64,000 bases of DNA. Origin: Hennigella sp045598825 (GTDB lineage: Bacteria > Bacillota_I > Bacilli_A > Mycoplasmatales > Mycoplasmoidaceae). The translations under genes and the position numbers were made by a program. The stretch is taken from positions 1 to 64,000 of the forward strand of contig JAZRUX010000012.1 of assembly GCA_045598825.1 (NCBI GenBank). Direction: 5' to 3'. The notes under the pieces were generated by a model that saw only the letters and a list, made by a program, of their open reading frames with translations, was not told the DNA's origin and ran no database searches. This document shows, one piece after another, positions 41,045-50,558 of this stretch. Position 1 is the stretch's first letter. Each line of letters opens with the position of its first letter.

Positions 41045-41379
41045 TATTTTACTTTTAAATTATTTAATTCAATAACTTTCATTAATAGTTGATGATCTGC
41101 ATTTGCTTGTTGAACTAAAGGTTCAAATTTTTCTTTGTTTCAAACTGAAAACCATTTTGGCATTTGATTATTCATTTGTTCAAACCTTGCATCAATTTGT
41201 TCAAATTTTGCATCAATTTGTTGAAATTTTGTATCTGTTTGTTCTTTATATTCTTTAAATCAGTTCGGGATTTGTTCATCACCATAAGTTCCAGACACTT
41301 TAATCTTATGTGTCTTTTTAAATTCAGTTGATGATTTTTCAATTTCACTTATGGTCATTGCTAATGTTTTATTAACCAT
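41044..41379 (-). CDS. Coiled-coil protein of unknown function
   Basis: A 111-residue protein. Residues about 46-70 carry a 7-residue periodic coiled coil (TKFQQIDAKFEQIDARFEQM), like the heptads of the mycoplasma DUF16 group. Before it comes KIKVSGTYGDEQIPNWF, and the end is VIELNNLKVK. It starts one base after ruvB's stop, so it is the last gene of the ruvA-ruvB run. Two Trp are TGA-encoded. Function unknown. Confidence 0.7.
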
Positions 41380-41380
41380 A

Positions 41381-42313
41381 TTATATACTCCGAATTTTGT
41401 GAATTATTGATAAACCTTTAGCTAAAATTTTCCTTCCGTGTGTTGTTTTAATAACGTATTTATTTTTAAATAAATAGGGCTCAATTTTCTCTTCAATAAA
41501 TTGAATTTCAAAATCTGTCATTTGGCTTAACGTTTTAATTCCAATTACACCATTTGAATTTAAAAAACACATTAAATATTTAATATCATTTTTATTTAAA
41601 CCATTTTCATAGATACCAATCTGTTTGAAAATTTGTTTGATGGTAATGCTTTTATCAATTGTTTTAAAATCAATGACTCGAGATAATATTGTCAACGCAT
41701 TACGAGGTATACCTTTAGAATTATTAGCAATTGCTAATATTTCTTCTTCTGTTAACAATATCTTAACCTTCTCTACTGCATTGGAAATAATAGTTTTAAT
41801 TTCATCTAAAATATAATCTTCAAAATAAAATTGAATGCCAAATCTTTCTTCTAATGGTTTTGGAATCTTGGTTAATGATGTTGTTGCACCAATCAAAGTG
41901 AACTTTGGAACTTTTATTCTAGTTGTCTTAGCATTAAAATCTTTACCAATGGTTATATCCATTGAAAAGTCTTCCATTAATGAATATAGTAATTCAAAAC
42001 ATGTTTTATTAATTCCATGAATTTCATCAATAAAAATTACATCATTCTCATGAATGCTTAAAGCAAAATTATAAATGTCTAGATTTTTTTGAATGGTGGA
42101 TCCTTGAATTATCCTAATGTTAGACTTTTGTTCTTTAGCAATGATAAAAGCAAGTGATGTTTTACCAGTTCCTGGTAAGCCATAAAACAAACAATGATCT
42201 AATGGTTCATGATGAATTAAACTTGCTTTTAGGTATGTTTTAAGATTTTGTTTTAAAGTTTGTTTACCAACAAACTCTTTAAGACAACTAGGCCTTAGGG
42301 ATTGCAGCTTCAT
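41381..42313 (-). CDS. ruvB: Holliday junction branch-migration ATPase RuvB
   Basis: A 310-residue AAA+ ATPase. Walker A is GLPGTGKTS, Walker B is IFIDEIHG, sensor 1 is IGATTS, and the arginine finger is in EERFG. A C-terminal winged-helix follows. With RuvA it drives branch migration; no RuvC-type resolvase is adjacent, as is usual in Mollicutes. The start overlaps ruvA by 26 bases. Confidence 0.94.
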   Translation of the reverse strand: MKLQSLRPSCLKEFVGKQTLKQNLKTYLKASLIHHEPLDHCLFYGLPGTGKTSLAFIIAKEQKSNIRIIQGSTIQKNLDIYNFALSIHENDVIFIDEIHGINKTCFELLYSLMEDFSMDITIGKDFNAKTTRIKVPKFTLIGATTSLTKIPKPLEERFGIQFYFEDYILDEIKTIISNAVEKVKILLTEEEILAIANNSKGIPRNALTILSRVIDFKTIDKSITIKQIFKQIGIYENGLNKNDIKYLMCFLNSNGVIGIKTLSQMTDFEIQFIEEKIEPYLFKNKYVIKTTHGRKILAKGLSIIHKIRSI

Positions 42314-42896
42314 TTTTAATTGATATTAATTTTATTGCCATCGCAACAACATCAGATGTCTCCATCGTATTTTCAATTGAGTTAGACTCGCAAAGCTTAT
42401 TAATGGCAAAATTTATATCATCTTGGTTATAACCCAATGTTTTTAAGACATTGATAACATCAGCAATGTTATCATAATTTTCTGCTTTATCCTTTACATA
42501 AAAATCAGCTAGATACTCAACTAACAAATATGCATATTTCTTACTAATGCCTGGAAGTTGTTCTAATGCATCTGCGTCTTTATTTGAAATTAATTGTTTT
42601 AAAACGTTGATATCATTTTGCAAAAATGATATGGCTGACTTGGGTCCGATTCCACTAATATTTAAACAGTTAATAAAGAATTCCTTTTCTTCTCAATTTT
42701 TAAATCCATAAAAATCTTCCCGTAAAGAATTCTTATTTGATAGATAAGTATATTTGTACATATACAATCTAATTGTTTTGCCTGATTCAAACACTTCTGT
42801 CTTTGGTACAAAGACAAAATAACCAATATAATTGTTTTCAATTACAATGGATTTACGGTAAATTGATACCACTTTTCCTACAATATATGAATACAT
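42288..42896 (-). CDS. ruvA: Holliday junction DNA helicase RuvA
   Basis: A 202-residue DNA-binding subunit. An OB-fold N-terminal domain (VGKVVSIYRKSIVIE, YIGYFVFVP) is followed by helix-hairpin-helix segments (ISGIGPKSA, PGISKKYA) and a short C-terminal domain that contacts RuvB. The start at 42896 is chosen for its GGAGAA ribosome site. One TGA is Trp. Confidence 0.9.
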
Positions 42897-42936
42897 ATTT
42901 TTTTCTCCTACTAATATATTTACCCAAGAAAATAAA

Positions 42937-42961
42937 AATTTAGGATTGGCCATCCTAAATT
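42937..42961 (-). terminator. Terminator between mtaB and ruvA
   Basis: AATTTAGGAT, TGGCC loop and ATCCTAAATT form a perfect 10-bp stem, with a T-rich tract on the minus strand. It can end the mtaB transcript before ruvA. Confidence 0.75.
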
Positions 42962-42994
42962 CTTCTTATCTATTGATTTTATCTAATGATAAGA

Positions 42995-44293
42995 TTAGTT
43001 AATTTTTTTGCCAATAAGGTAATAACCAGTGTTGTCTTTTGCAATTTTATTAATCTTCACTTTTACTAATTTAGTGTGTAAATTAGTTTTGGAATTAAAT
43101 ACAACTTTTATAAATTCACTACTATATCCATGCATTAATGGAGTTTTTGATTGTTCTACTATTACATCAAGTGTTTTGCCAATAAAAGATTGCAAGTATT
43201 GTTTTTGATATATTTCTTTTAATCCTACAACTTTGTTGTAACGAGTTCTTGCAACAATTGGAATAATATCTTCCTTATATAGTTTATCAGCAGCTGTCCC
43301 GTGTCGTCTTGAATAAATGAAGATATTCATATTAGCAAATTTGATTTTTTTCAAATTTGCAATTGCATCATTAAATTGTTGTTCAGTTTCGTTGCCAAAG
43401 GCAACAATGTAATCAGTGGTGATAGCGACATTAGGCATTTGATTACGAATATAATTACATAACTTAATAAATTCTTCAATCGTATACTTACGATTCATAT
43501 CTTTAAGAATTTGGTTATTAGCATTTTGCAAACACAAATGAATTTGATTACATCAACGTTTTGGATTACTAGCAATAAGATCGATAATTTCTTTGTTGAT
43601 TTGGAAAGGTTCCAAACTAGAAATACGGACTCTAAATGTTCCAGACAATTTATTAATGTCTTTTAAAAGATGAAGGAAGATGTGGCTGCCATCTTTATAT
43701 CCTGCTGTATTAACACCAGTTAATACAATTTCCTTGTATCCATGTTGAACATATCATTTAATAGCCTGTAAAACATTTTTATGTTTCATAGCTCGTTGTC
43801 GTCCTCGACAAAATGGAATTAAACAATAATTACAAAAGAAGTCACAACCATCTTGAATTTTCAAGAATGCTCTAGTGTTATCTAAATGTTCAAAACAACC
43901 AAACTCTTCAAAACCTTTTATCTTGTTGTTAATCTTAACAATAGGTGTCTTGTTTTCTAAATAAGTTGTTAATAAATCAACCAATTTGTTTTTATATTGA
44001 CAACCAATAACAATATCAACTTTATTTTTCTTAAATCATTCTTTATTGACTTGACTAAAACATCCCATAACCAAAACAATTGGTTTTAGTTTAGCTTGCT
44101 TTGCACGATTAATCATGTTTCGACTTTTAGCATCAGCTTTATTTGTAACAGAACATGTGTTGACTAACACAATATTAGCTTTATTAATATCATTAACTTG
44201 TTCAAATCCTTTTTGAATAAGTTGATAAGCTAGTGCGCTTGTTTCAAACAAATTAACCTTGCATCCTAAATTGATTGTAAAAAATGTTTTCAT
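42995..44293 (-). CDS. mtaB: tRNA (t6A37) methylthiotransferase MtaB
   Basis: A 432-residue radical-SAM methylthiotransferase. The N-terminal UPF0004 domain has Cys in NLGCKVN, NTCSVT and GCFSQ for one Fe-S cluster. The radical-SAM CDFFCNYC binds the other. A TRAM-like C-terminal domain closes the protein. It adds the methylthio group to t6A37, downstream of the TsaB pathway also present here. Three TGA codons are Trp. Confidence 0.92.
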
Positions 44294-44296
44294 GAA

Positions 44297-44908
44297 TTAT
44301 TGTTTATCAATTGATTCTGATAAACCAGAAGAAGCCATTGGTTTATTGCTCTTTGCTTTTTTCTGTTTTGCTTTCTCAGCTTTAGCTTTATCCTTAGCAA
44401 TTTCATCTTTCTTTGGTTGGCCACCATGAGTTCTTCGATAAATGTCAAGATCAATTTTAAAACGGGCATAACGTTGTAAACCGATTGCTGTAAGAGTTAA
44501 TAACCCAGTGATTACCATATCAATAATTAATGGTCATCATTGTCCTTGTCAAGCTGATGGTTGAAAATAGAATGTGCGATAAATTATTAAATATGTAAAG
44601 CTAAAAATAATTGCAACCAAATAAACAATCAAAGCTGCTAAATATCAATACAATCATTTTCTTTGAAAATGCATTGCTTTATTCATAATACCCTTAGCTT
44701 CTAATCAAATAAAGAAACCACAAAAAACCATGGAAGATAAATTGCAAACAATTGTTGGAACAAATTTAATAATGTCATTTGAAACTTCTGGTTGTTTAAA
44801 TAAAACAAAAGTAATAATTGCTCCTAAAAATACAACAACGTTTGCTGTTAAAAATAAGTATCATGTTGGTTTTTTATCTAGGTCCGTGTGTTCTCTCATC
44901 AATGCCAT
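44297..44908 (-). CDS. Predicted membrane protein, unknown
   Basis: A 203-residue protein with four predicted membrane helices and a Lys/Ala-rich cytoplasmic tail (AKDKAKAEKAKQKKAK). It ends three bases before mtaB and is divergent from eno. No named family is recognised. Seven or so Trp are TGA-encoded, so it is invisible in the standard code. Confidence 0.75.
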
Positions 44909-45016
44909 AATAAATATATTATTAAAAAAATATCAAATAAATATAAAAAATATTTTTTTTAATATATATTAAATATATTAACTATATAAAAAAAGATTAA
45001 AAACGGAGAAAAAGCG

Positions 45017-46411
45017 ATGGGTTTATTTGATAAATTCTCAAATAAAACAATTAAAGATGTTCGTGCTTATGAAATTCTTGATTCACGAGGAATTCCAACT
45101 GTTGCATGTAGCATCACTTTAGGTTGCGGTGCGAGAGCGAAAGCCTTTGTTCCTTCTGGTGCATCAACTGGAGCAAAAGAAGCACTTGAATTGAGAGATG
45201 GTGATAAGAAAAGATTTAATGGTAAGGGTGTTTTAAAGGCAATCAATAACATTAATCGAATCATCGGACCACAAATCATTGGAAAAAATGGTGGCAAACA
45301 ACAAGAACTAGATGACTTTATGATTAAGTTAGATGGCACAACAACCAAATCTAAACTTGGTGCTAATGCAATTTTAGCTGTTAGTATGGCTAACGCTAAA
45401 GCGTGTGCCCTTGCAAATAAGATGCCTTTATATGCTTACATCCGTAGTCTTATTCAAGAATGTAAAGAAAATGAAGAATATAAACTTCCTGTCCCAATGC
45501 TTAATGTAATTAATGGTGGAGCGCATGCTGACAACACTATTGATTTTCAGGAATTTATGTTTATGCCTATTGGAGCAAAAAATATCCGTGAAGCTGTTCA
45601 AATGGCTAGTGAATGTTTCCATGCACTAGGAAAACTGTTAAAAGATAAAGGTTTCAATACATCAAAAGGTGATGAAGGTGGTTATGCTCCATTACTTAAA
45701 TCTGCTGAAGAAGCTTTAGACATTATGGTTGAGGCAATTAAAGTTGCAGGTTATAAATCAGGTGTTAATCAACAAGTTGCAATTGCGTTAGATTGTGCTG
45801 CAAGTGAATTGTATGATGAAACAACAAAAAAATATATTTTCAAAAAAGCACTTGAAGCAAAAATTTTACCAAAAGATAAAGCAACATTATCTTCTGATCA
45901 AATGGTTGATTACTTAGTTGAGCTAACTAAAAAATATCCAATCATTAGTATTGAAGATGGTTTAGCTGAAACTGATTGAGAAGGTTTTGCAAAACTAACT
46001 GCTTTAATTGGCAACAAAGTTCAAATTGTTGGTGATGACTTATATTGTACTAACCCAAACTATGCGCAAGAGGGTTTTACAAAGAAAGCAACAAATGCTA
46101 TCTTAATTAAATTAAACCAAATTGGAACATTATCTCAAACTATCAAGACAATTCAATTTGCTCGTCATAATGCTAATTGAGCTGCTGTCGTTAGTCACCG
46201 TAGCGGTGAAACAGAAGACACATTCATTGCTGATCTAGCTGTTGCATTAAACTGCGGACAAATTAAAACAGGAAGTATGTCTCGTTCTGAAAGAATTTGT
46301 AAATACAATCGTTTAATGGAAATCGAAGATGAGTTATCATTAAGAGGAACATATGATGGAATTAAGACATTCAAAAATTTAGGAGCAATAAATGAAACTA
46401 AACAAAATTAA
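45017..46411 (+). CDS. eno: Enolase
   Basis: A 464-residue glycolytic enzyme converting 2-phosphoglycerate to phosphoenolpyruvate. Visible are SGASTGAKEALELRD, NGGAHADN, EDGLAETDW, the catalytic Lys in ILIKLNQIGT and SHRSGETED. A GGAG ribosome site is present. The frame overlaps pfkA by 20 bases, so the C-terminus carries a short tail (NETKQN) encoded inside the pfkA start. Confidence 0.96.
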
Positions 46412-47393
46412 AAAATTTGCTATTTTATGTTCTGGTGGTTCAGCCCCAGGAATGGCAACATGTGTAATCTCTTTTGTTAAGAAATGTTTGGCTAATAACA
46501 TTATCCCAATAGCTTTTTCTAACGGTTTTGAAGGATTACATGATAATGTATATATCGATTTATCTGGCAATGAAGCATTACACTTCCTTGATGATGGTTC
46601 AGCATTAATCGGAACTAGTCGTTGTGAAAAATTTAAAAATGATGCTAAATATCGTCAACAATGTATGAAGAATTTAATTCGTCATAAAATTGATGGATTA
46701 ATTGTTGTTGGTGGTGAAGGTAGTTATCGTGGTGCATTAGAACTAGAAAAACTTGGTGCTAAGGTTATTACTATTCCAGCAACAATTGATAATGATATTC
46801 CTTCAACTGCATACACTGTTGGTTTTGATACATGTTTAAATACTGTATGTCGAACAATCAGTGACTTAAACAATGTCTTTATTTCTCACCGTGGTATTGC
46901 TATTATTGAATTAATGGGTAAAGGTTGTCCTGATGTAACTGTTAGATCTGCTATTGCTAACAATGCTACATACATGGTTACAAAATATTCAAAACTAAAA
47001 CCTGATGGTTTTTTAAAGATTGCTCAGGAAGGTTTTACAAAAGGAAAACCAACTATTACTTTCTTGGTAACTGAAAAGTTATATCCACAAGAAGGAAATA
47101 ATAGTCTAGATCAAATCGCTAAATGGTTAGAAAAAGAAACTGGTACTTTTACAAGACATGTTGTTGTTGGTTATGTTCAACGTGGTGGTCGTCCTTCAGC
47201 CCGAGACCGTTTACTTGCTAACTATATGGTAAACATTGGTGTTGACCAATTAATTGAAGGAAAACATTGCAAAGCAATTTGTCGTAAATCTAGAAAAACA
47301 ATTGCTTGTGATTTAAACAAAGCAGTAACAATGCGTCGTAAAAGTTGAAATAAAAGTTTGGTTACTATCTTTAACAAAATCAATCAAGAATAA
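46392..47393 (+). CDS. pfkA: 6-phosphofructokinase
   Basis: A 333-residue ATP-type PFK by length, with TIDNDI (catalytic Asp) and GFDTCLNT. Two family Asp are changed: GGDAPG is GGSAPG (Ser17), and the Mg-binding GGDGS is GGEGS (Glu109). The rest of the active site looks intact. It is coupled to eno by a 20-base overlap with a GGAG site. A terminator follows. Confidence 0.92.
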
Positions 47394-47411
47394 AAGGGCA
47401 TTTGCTCTTTT
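47392..47411 (+). terminator. Terminator of eno-pfkA
   Basis: AAAAGGGC, ATTT loop, GCTCTTTT plus a long T run, overlapping the pfkA stop. Confidence 0.8.
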
Positions 47412-47479
47412 TTTTATTAACATAGTTAATCTTAAATTCTTTATTGTTTTGTAACTGTTTAGTATTTAATTAACTAACT

Positions 47480-48190
47480 ATGACAAAGCTACGTTACACT
47501 AATAGAAAAAATCAAAATATTAGTTTTTCATCCTTTTTATGTAAAGATGGTTGTATTTTATACAAGATAATACGGAAAAACGAAGCTAATATATTTTTAG
47601 AATATCTTGAAGAAGAAAATTATTACATCGTAACATGTAACAAATCAATATCTGAAACAGATATCAAACAATATGTTTTAAATAATTACGAGTGAATAAT
47701 GAATTGATACAAGAATGTTGATAATCCTGCTCCGTGACTAATTTTTGGCACCAAGATTCCAGTACAAGTTATTCTGGGTAATGAAAATAAAGTTGATTAC
47801 ACTGGAACACAAATTAATGTCTATTTAAGACATAAACGAGATTATAAGGATGCAGTCAAACATTTCTATAAACAGTTTGCCACTGCTTATTTAATGCCAC
47901 GAACAATGGAATTAATCAATCAATTGGGATTGAAAGGAAAATTTGGTCGTGTTAATTGGGCCACATGATATCATGGTATGTGTCATGGTGACAAAACCAT
48001 CGACTATTCAGCTAAACTCATTCAATATCCAAAAGAGTATATTGACTATGTCATTTATCATGAAATTGCTCACTTTACACATATGAATCACAAAAGACCC
48101 TTTTGAGATTTAGTTGCAACATATTGTCCTAACTATAGACAAATTGATAAAGCAGCAATGCATATGCGTTTTACTAACCATATGTGGTAA
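47480..48190 (+). CDS. YgjP/M48-like metallopeptidase-fold protein
   Basis: A 236-residue COG1451-type protein. The zinc motif HEIAH is at residues 194-198, followed by MNHKRPFWDLVATYCPNY, which is diagnostic of the family (NHSxxFW). Several Trp are TGA-encoded. Proteolytic activity of this family is doubtful, and the E. coli member has a phosphatase-like activity reported on UTP. It is followed by a HEPN-like gene after 14 bases. Confidence 0.85.
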
Positions 48191-48192
48191 TT

Positions 48193-48198
48193 TATAAT
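48193..48198 (+). promoter_or_regulatory. -10 box of the HEPN-like gene
   Basis: TATAAT 6 nt before the ATG at 48205, right after the stop of the upstream gene. Confidence 0.55.
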
Positions 48199-48204
48199 AT
48201 AAGT

Positions 48205-48621
48205 ATGACTTTTCACGAATTTAAATATTATTTAGGCGAAGTAGTAATGTTCTGTCAGATCATTGAATCTGACATCAAAATTATTTATGTTAACTTATTA
48301 AACCAAGATCGTGAGCTTGTTTGGCAACAGAATGAAAAAGAAACATTAGGGTCAATGGTTAAAAAGTTGCAGGCTTTAGATCTTGATAATAAATTATTAA
48401 ATCGTGAAGATTACCATTATCTTCACCAAGTGGTAGGCAAAAGAAATCATTGGTGCCACCAAACATACATTAATTTTTTATATACTGGTGAAGAATTTAG
48501 ACAAAGTCCACAATATCAAGAAGAATGTAACCAATTAAAAATCGATCATGCACAATTAGAAAAAATCTACCGTATCTTAGAACAAATTAGAATTAAAATT
48601 GTTCGTAGTAATCAAAAATAA
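48205..48621 (+). CDS. HEPN-like helical protein
   Basis: A 138-residue all-helical protein. Residues 80-85 are RNHWCH, an R-N-x3-H pattern like the R-x4-6-H catalytic motif of HEPN ribonucleases, preceded by an amphipathic helix (YLHQVVGK), as in that fold. Start 48205 is preferred because TATAAT lies just upstream. No nucleotidyltransferase or other antitoxin partner is adjacent. It could be a housekeeping or defence RNase; the fold is inferred from the motif only. Confidence 0.55.
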   Translation: MTFHEFKYYLGEVVMFCQIIESDIKIIYVNLLNQDRELVWQQNEKETLGSMVKKLQALDLDNKLLNREDYHYLHQVVGKRNHWCHQTYINFLYTGEEFRQSPQYQEECNQLKIDHAQLEKIYRILEQIRIKIVRSNQK

Positions 48622-48643
48622 AAACTCGGGGTTCCCGAGTTTT
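48621..48643. terminator. Bidirectional terminator (HEPN-like / ptsI)
   Basis: AAAACTCGGG, GTT loop, CCCGAGTTTT: a perfect 10-bp stem between convergent genes. Confidence 0.85.
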
Positions 48644-48649
48644 TAAATT

Positions 48650-50296
48650 CTATTTAATGTAGTCGTCAATATTAATCTTGGTTGTATCAAGTTCACAGAT
48701 TGCTTTTCTTGTTTGCAATACATAAGGAGCAGATAATGAGATCTCATCAATATGTAAAGCAATTAAGAATGGTAGAACTTTTGGATCTCTAGCAAGTTCG
48801 CCACACATACCAACTATTTTTCCGTGTTTGTGAGCTCCATCAATTGTCATTTTAATTAAACGCATTAAACCTTTATGGTATGGGTCATAAACCTTAGATA
48901 GGTTTGGATTGACACGGTCACATGCTAAAGCATATTGTGTTAAATCATTTGTTCCGATTGAGAAGAAATCAACATGTTGTGCAAGTTCATCAGCACAAAT
49001 TGCTGCAACTGGTACTTCAATCATAATACCAAACTTTACATCTTTTGCATATGGAATATTTTTAGCATCAAGATCATCTTTTACTTCGTCCATACATTTC
49101 TTACAGAAATTTATTTCATCGACATTAGTAATCATTGGAACCATAATTGATAGTTTTCCGAATGCACTAGCACGATATAAAGCACGAAGTTGTGTTTTAA
49201 ACATATCTACATGATCTAAGCAAATTCGAACTGAACGATAACCTAATGCTGGGTTAGCTTCTTCTGGTAGTGGGAAGTATGAAACCTTCTTATCAGCACC
49301 TATATCAAAGGTACGAATAATAACTTCTTTACCTTTCATTGATTCCAAAGCTTTTTTATAAATTTCAAATTGGAACTCTTCAGTTGGGAAGTCAGTTTGT
49401 TTTAAATAAATGAATTCACTACGGAAAACACCAATACCTTCACCATCATTAGCTAAAACACTGCCAATATCTTCAGCTGAACCAATATTACAATAAACCT
49501 TAGTTGTTACACCATCAATTGTTGTTGAAGGTTTACCAATAAATGATTTTAAAGCTTCTTTTTGTTCTTGATAAACTTTTGCTTGAGCAGAATATTTTGC
49601 TTCATCATCAGCTGTTACATCTAATAAGATTTCACCTTTAGTTGAATCAAGAATTGCTTTCTGACCATTTAATGATGCATCTAATGGTAGATCCTTTGTC
49701 ATACAAATGGATGGTAGTTCACTTGAACGAGCAAAGATTGAAACATGGGCAGTTGGATTGCCTTTAGTAAATACTAACCCTTTCAATAATGACTTATCAA
49801 ATTGCATTATTGTACTTGATTCAAGGTCTTCACAAACTAGAATAGTTGGTCCGTTTAATTTATAGTTGTCTTCTTTCCCTTGTAAAATATCCTTGATTCC
49901 TTTGCCAACTTCTTTGACATCGGCTGAACGAGCTTTCATATAAGGATCTTCAAGTTGTGAAAGCATTGTTGCTAATTCATTAGCAGCAGTTTCAACTGCT
50001 TGTTCAGCAGTCTTTTTTGTATTAATAGCATTCTTTACTAAATCTTCAAAATCAAGGTCAGTTGCCATTAACTTATGAGTGGTAAATAATTTTGCTTTGT
50101 CCTCACCCAGTTTGTTTTTTGTTTCAGTATACAATCTATCAAGTTTTTCAATTTCTTTTTGACGAGCTTGTTCGAATCTTGTTCATTCTTGTGCTTCAGA
50201 TGTAAAAGAGTTTGTCGCTTGATTATTGTCTATTAAAACTTTAATTTCACCATTTGCAAAACCTTCGAAAATGGTTTTGCCTTTATAACTTGTCAT
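48650..50296 (-). CDS. ptsI: PTS enzyme I
   Basis: A 548-residue phosphoenolpyruvate-protein phosphotransferase. The phospho-accepting His lies in NPTAHVSIFARS (usually GRTSHSAI). PEP-binding GYRSVRICL, the metal-binding IMIEVPVA and the Cys in GMCGELARD are visible. It passes phosphate to HPr, whose gene is just upstream. TGA-Trp near the N-terminus. The order is fruA-ptsH-ptsI. Confidence 0.95.
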
Positions 50297-50300
50297 AATA

Positions 50301-50558
50301 CTATAGCTTACTTTCTAATGCTTGTTTAACTGCAGCAGCTGCCGCTTCTTCATCTGATCCAGAAACTTCAATGTCAAGGACAGCACCACACTTAGCACAT
50401 AATGCTAAAACAGTAAAGATTCTCTTTAGATCTGCTGTTTTACCATCATATTTAGCTGTAATGGTTGATTGAAATTTCTTAGCTTCTTGTACGACAACAC
50501 CAGCTGGTCTTGCATGAATTCCAGCAGGGTCTTTAATTGTGAATGAAAATTGCTTCAT
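50301..50558 (-). CDS. ptsH: HPr phosphocarrier protein lacking Ser46
   Basis: An 85-residue HPr. His15 in AGIHARPAG takes phosphate from enzyme I. The regulatory Ser46 of Gram-positive HPr (usual LKSI) is Arg here (DLKRIF, codon AGA at 50423-50421), so HPr kinase could not phosphorylate it there. It overlaps the fruA stop by one base (TAATG) and is followed by ptsI after four bases. Confidence 0.94.
   Translation of the reverse strand: MKQFSFTIKDPAGIHARPAGVVVQEAKKFQSTITAKYDGKTADLKRIFTVLALCAKCGAVLDIEVSGSDEEAAAAAVKQALESKL

Noticed and set aside
44909..45016. Very AT-rich gap between the divergent membrane protein and eno as an origin or attachment site
   Set aside because: No DnaA boxes or direct repeats of note are seen; it is ordinary divergent promoter DNA.
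46392..47393. pfkA as a PPi-dependent enzyme because of the changed Asp residues
   Set aside because: The PPi-type GGDDS signature is absent and the length is that of the ATP type; the change noted is Asp to Glu only.
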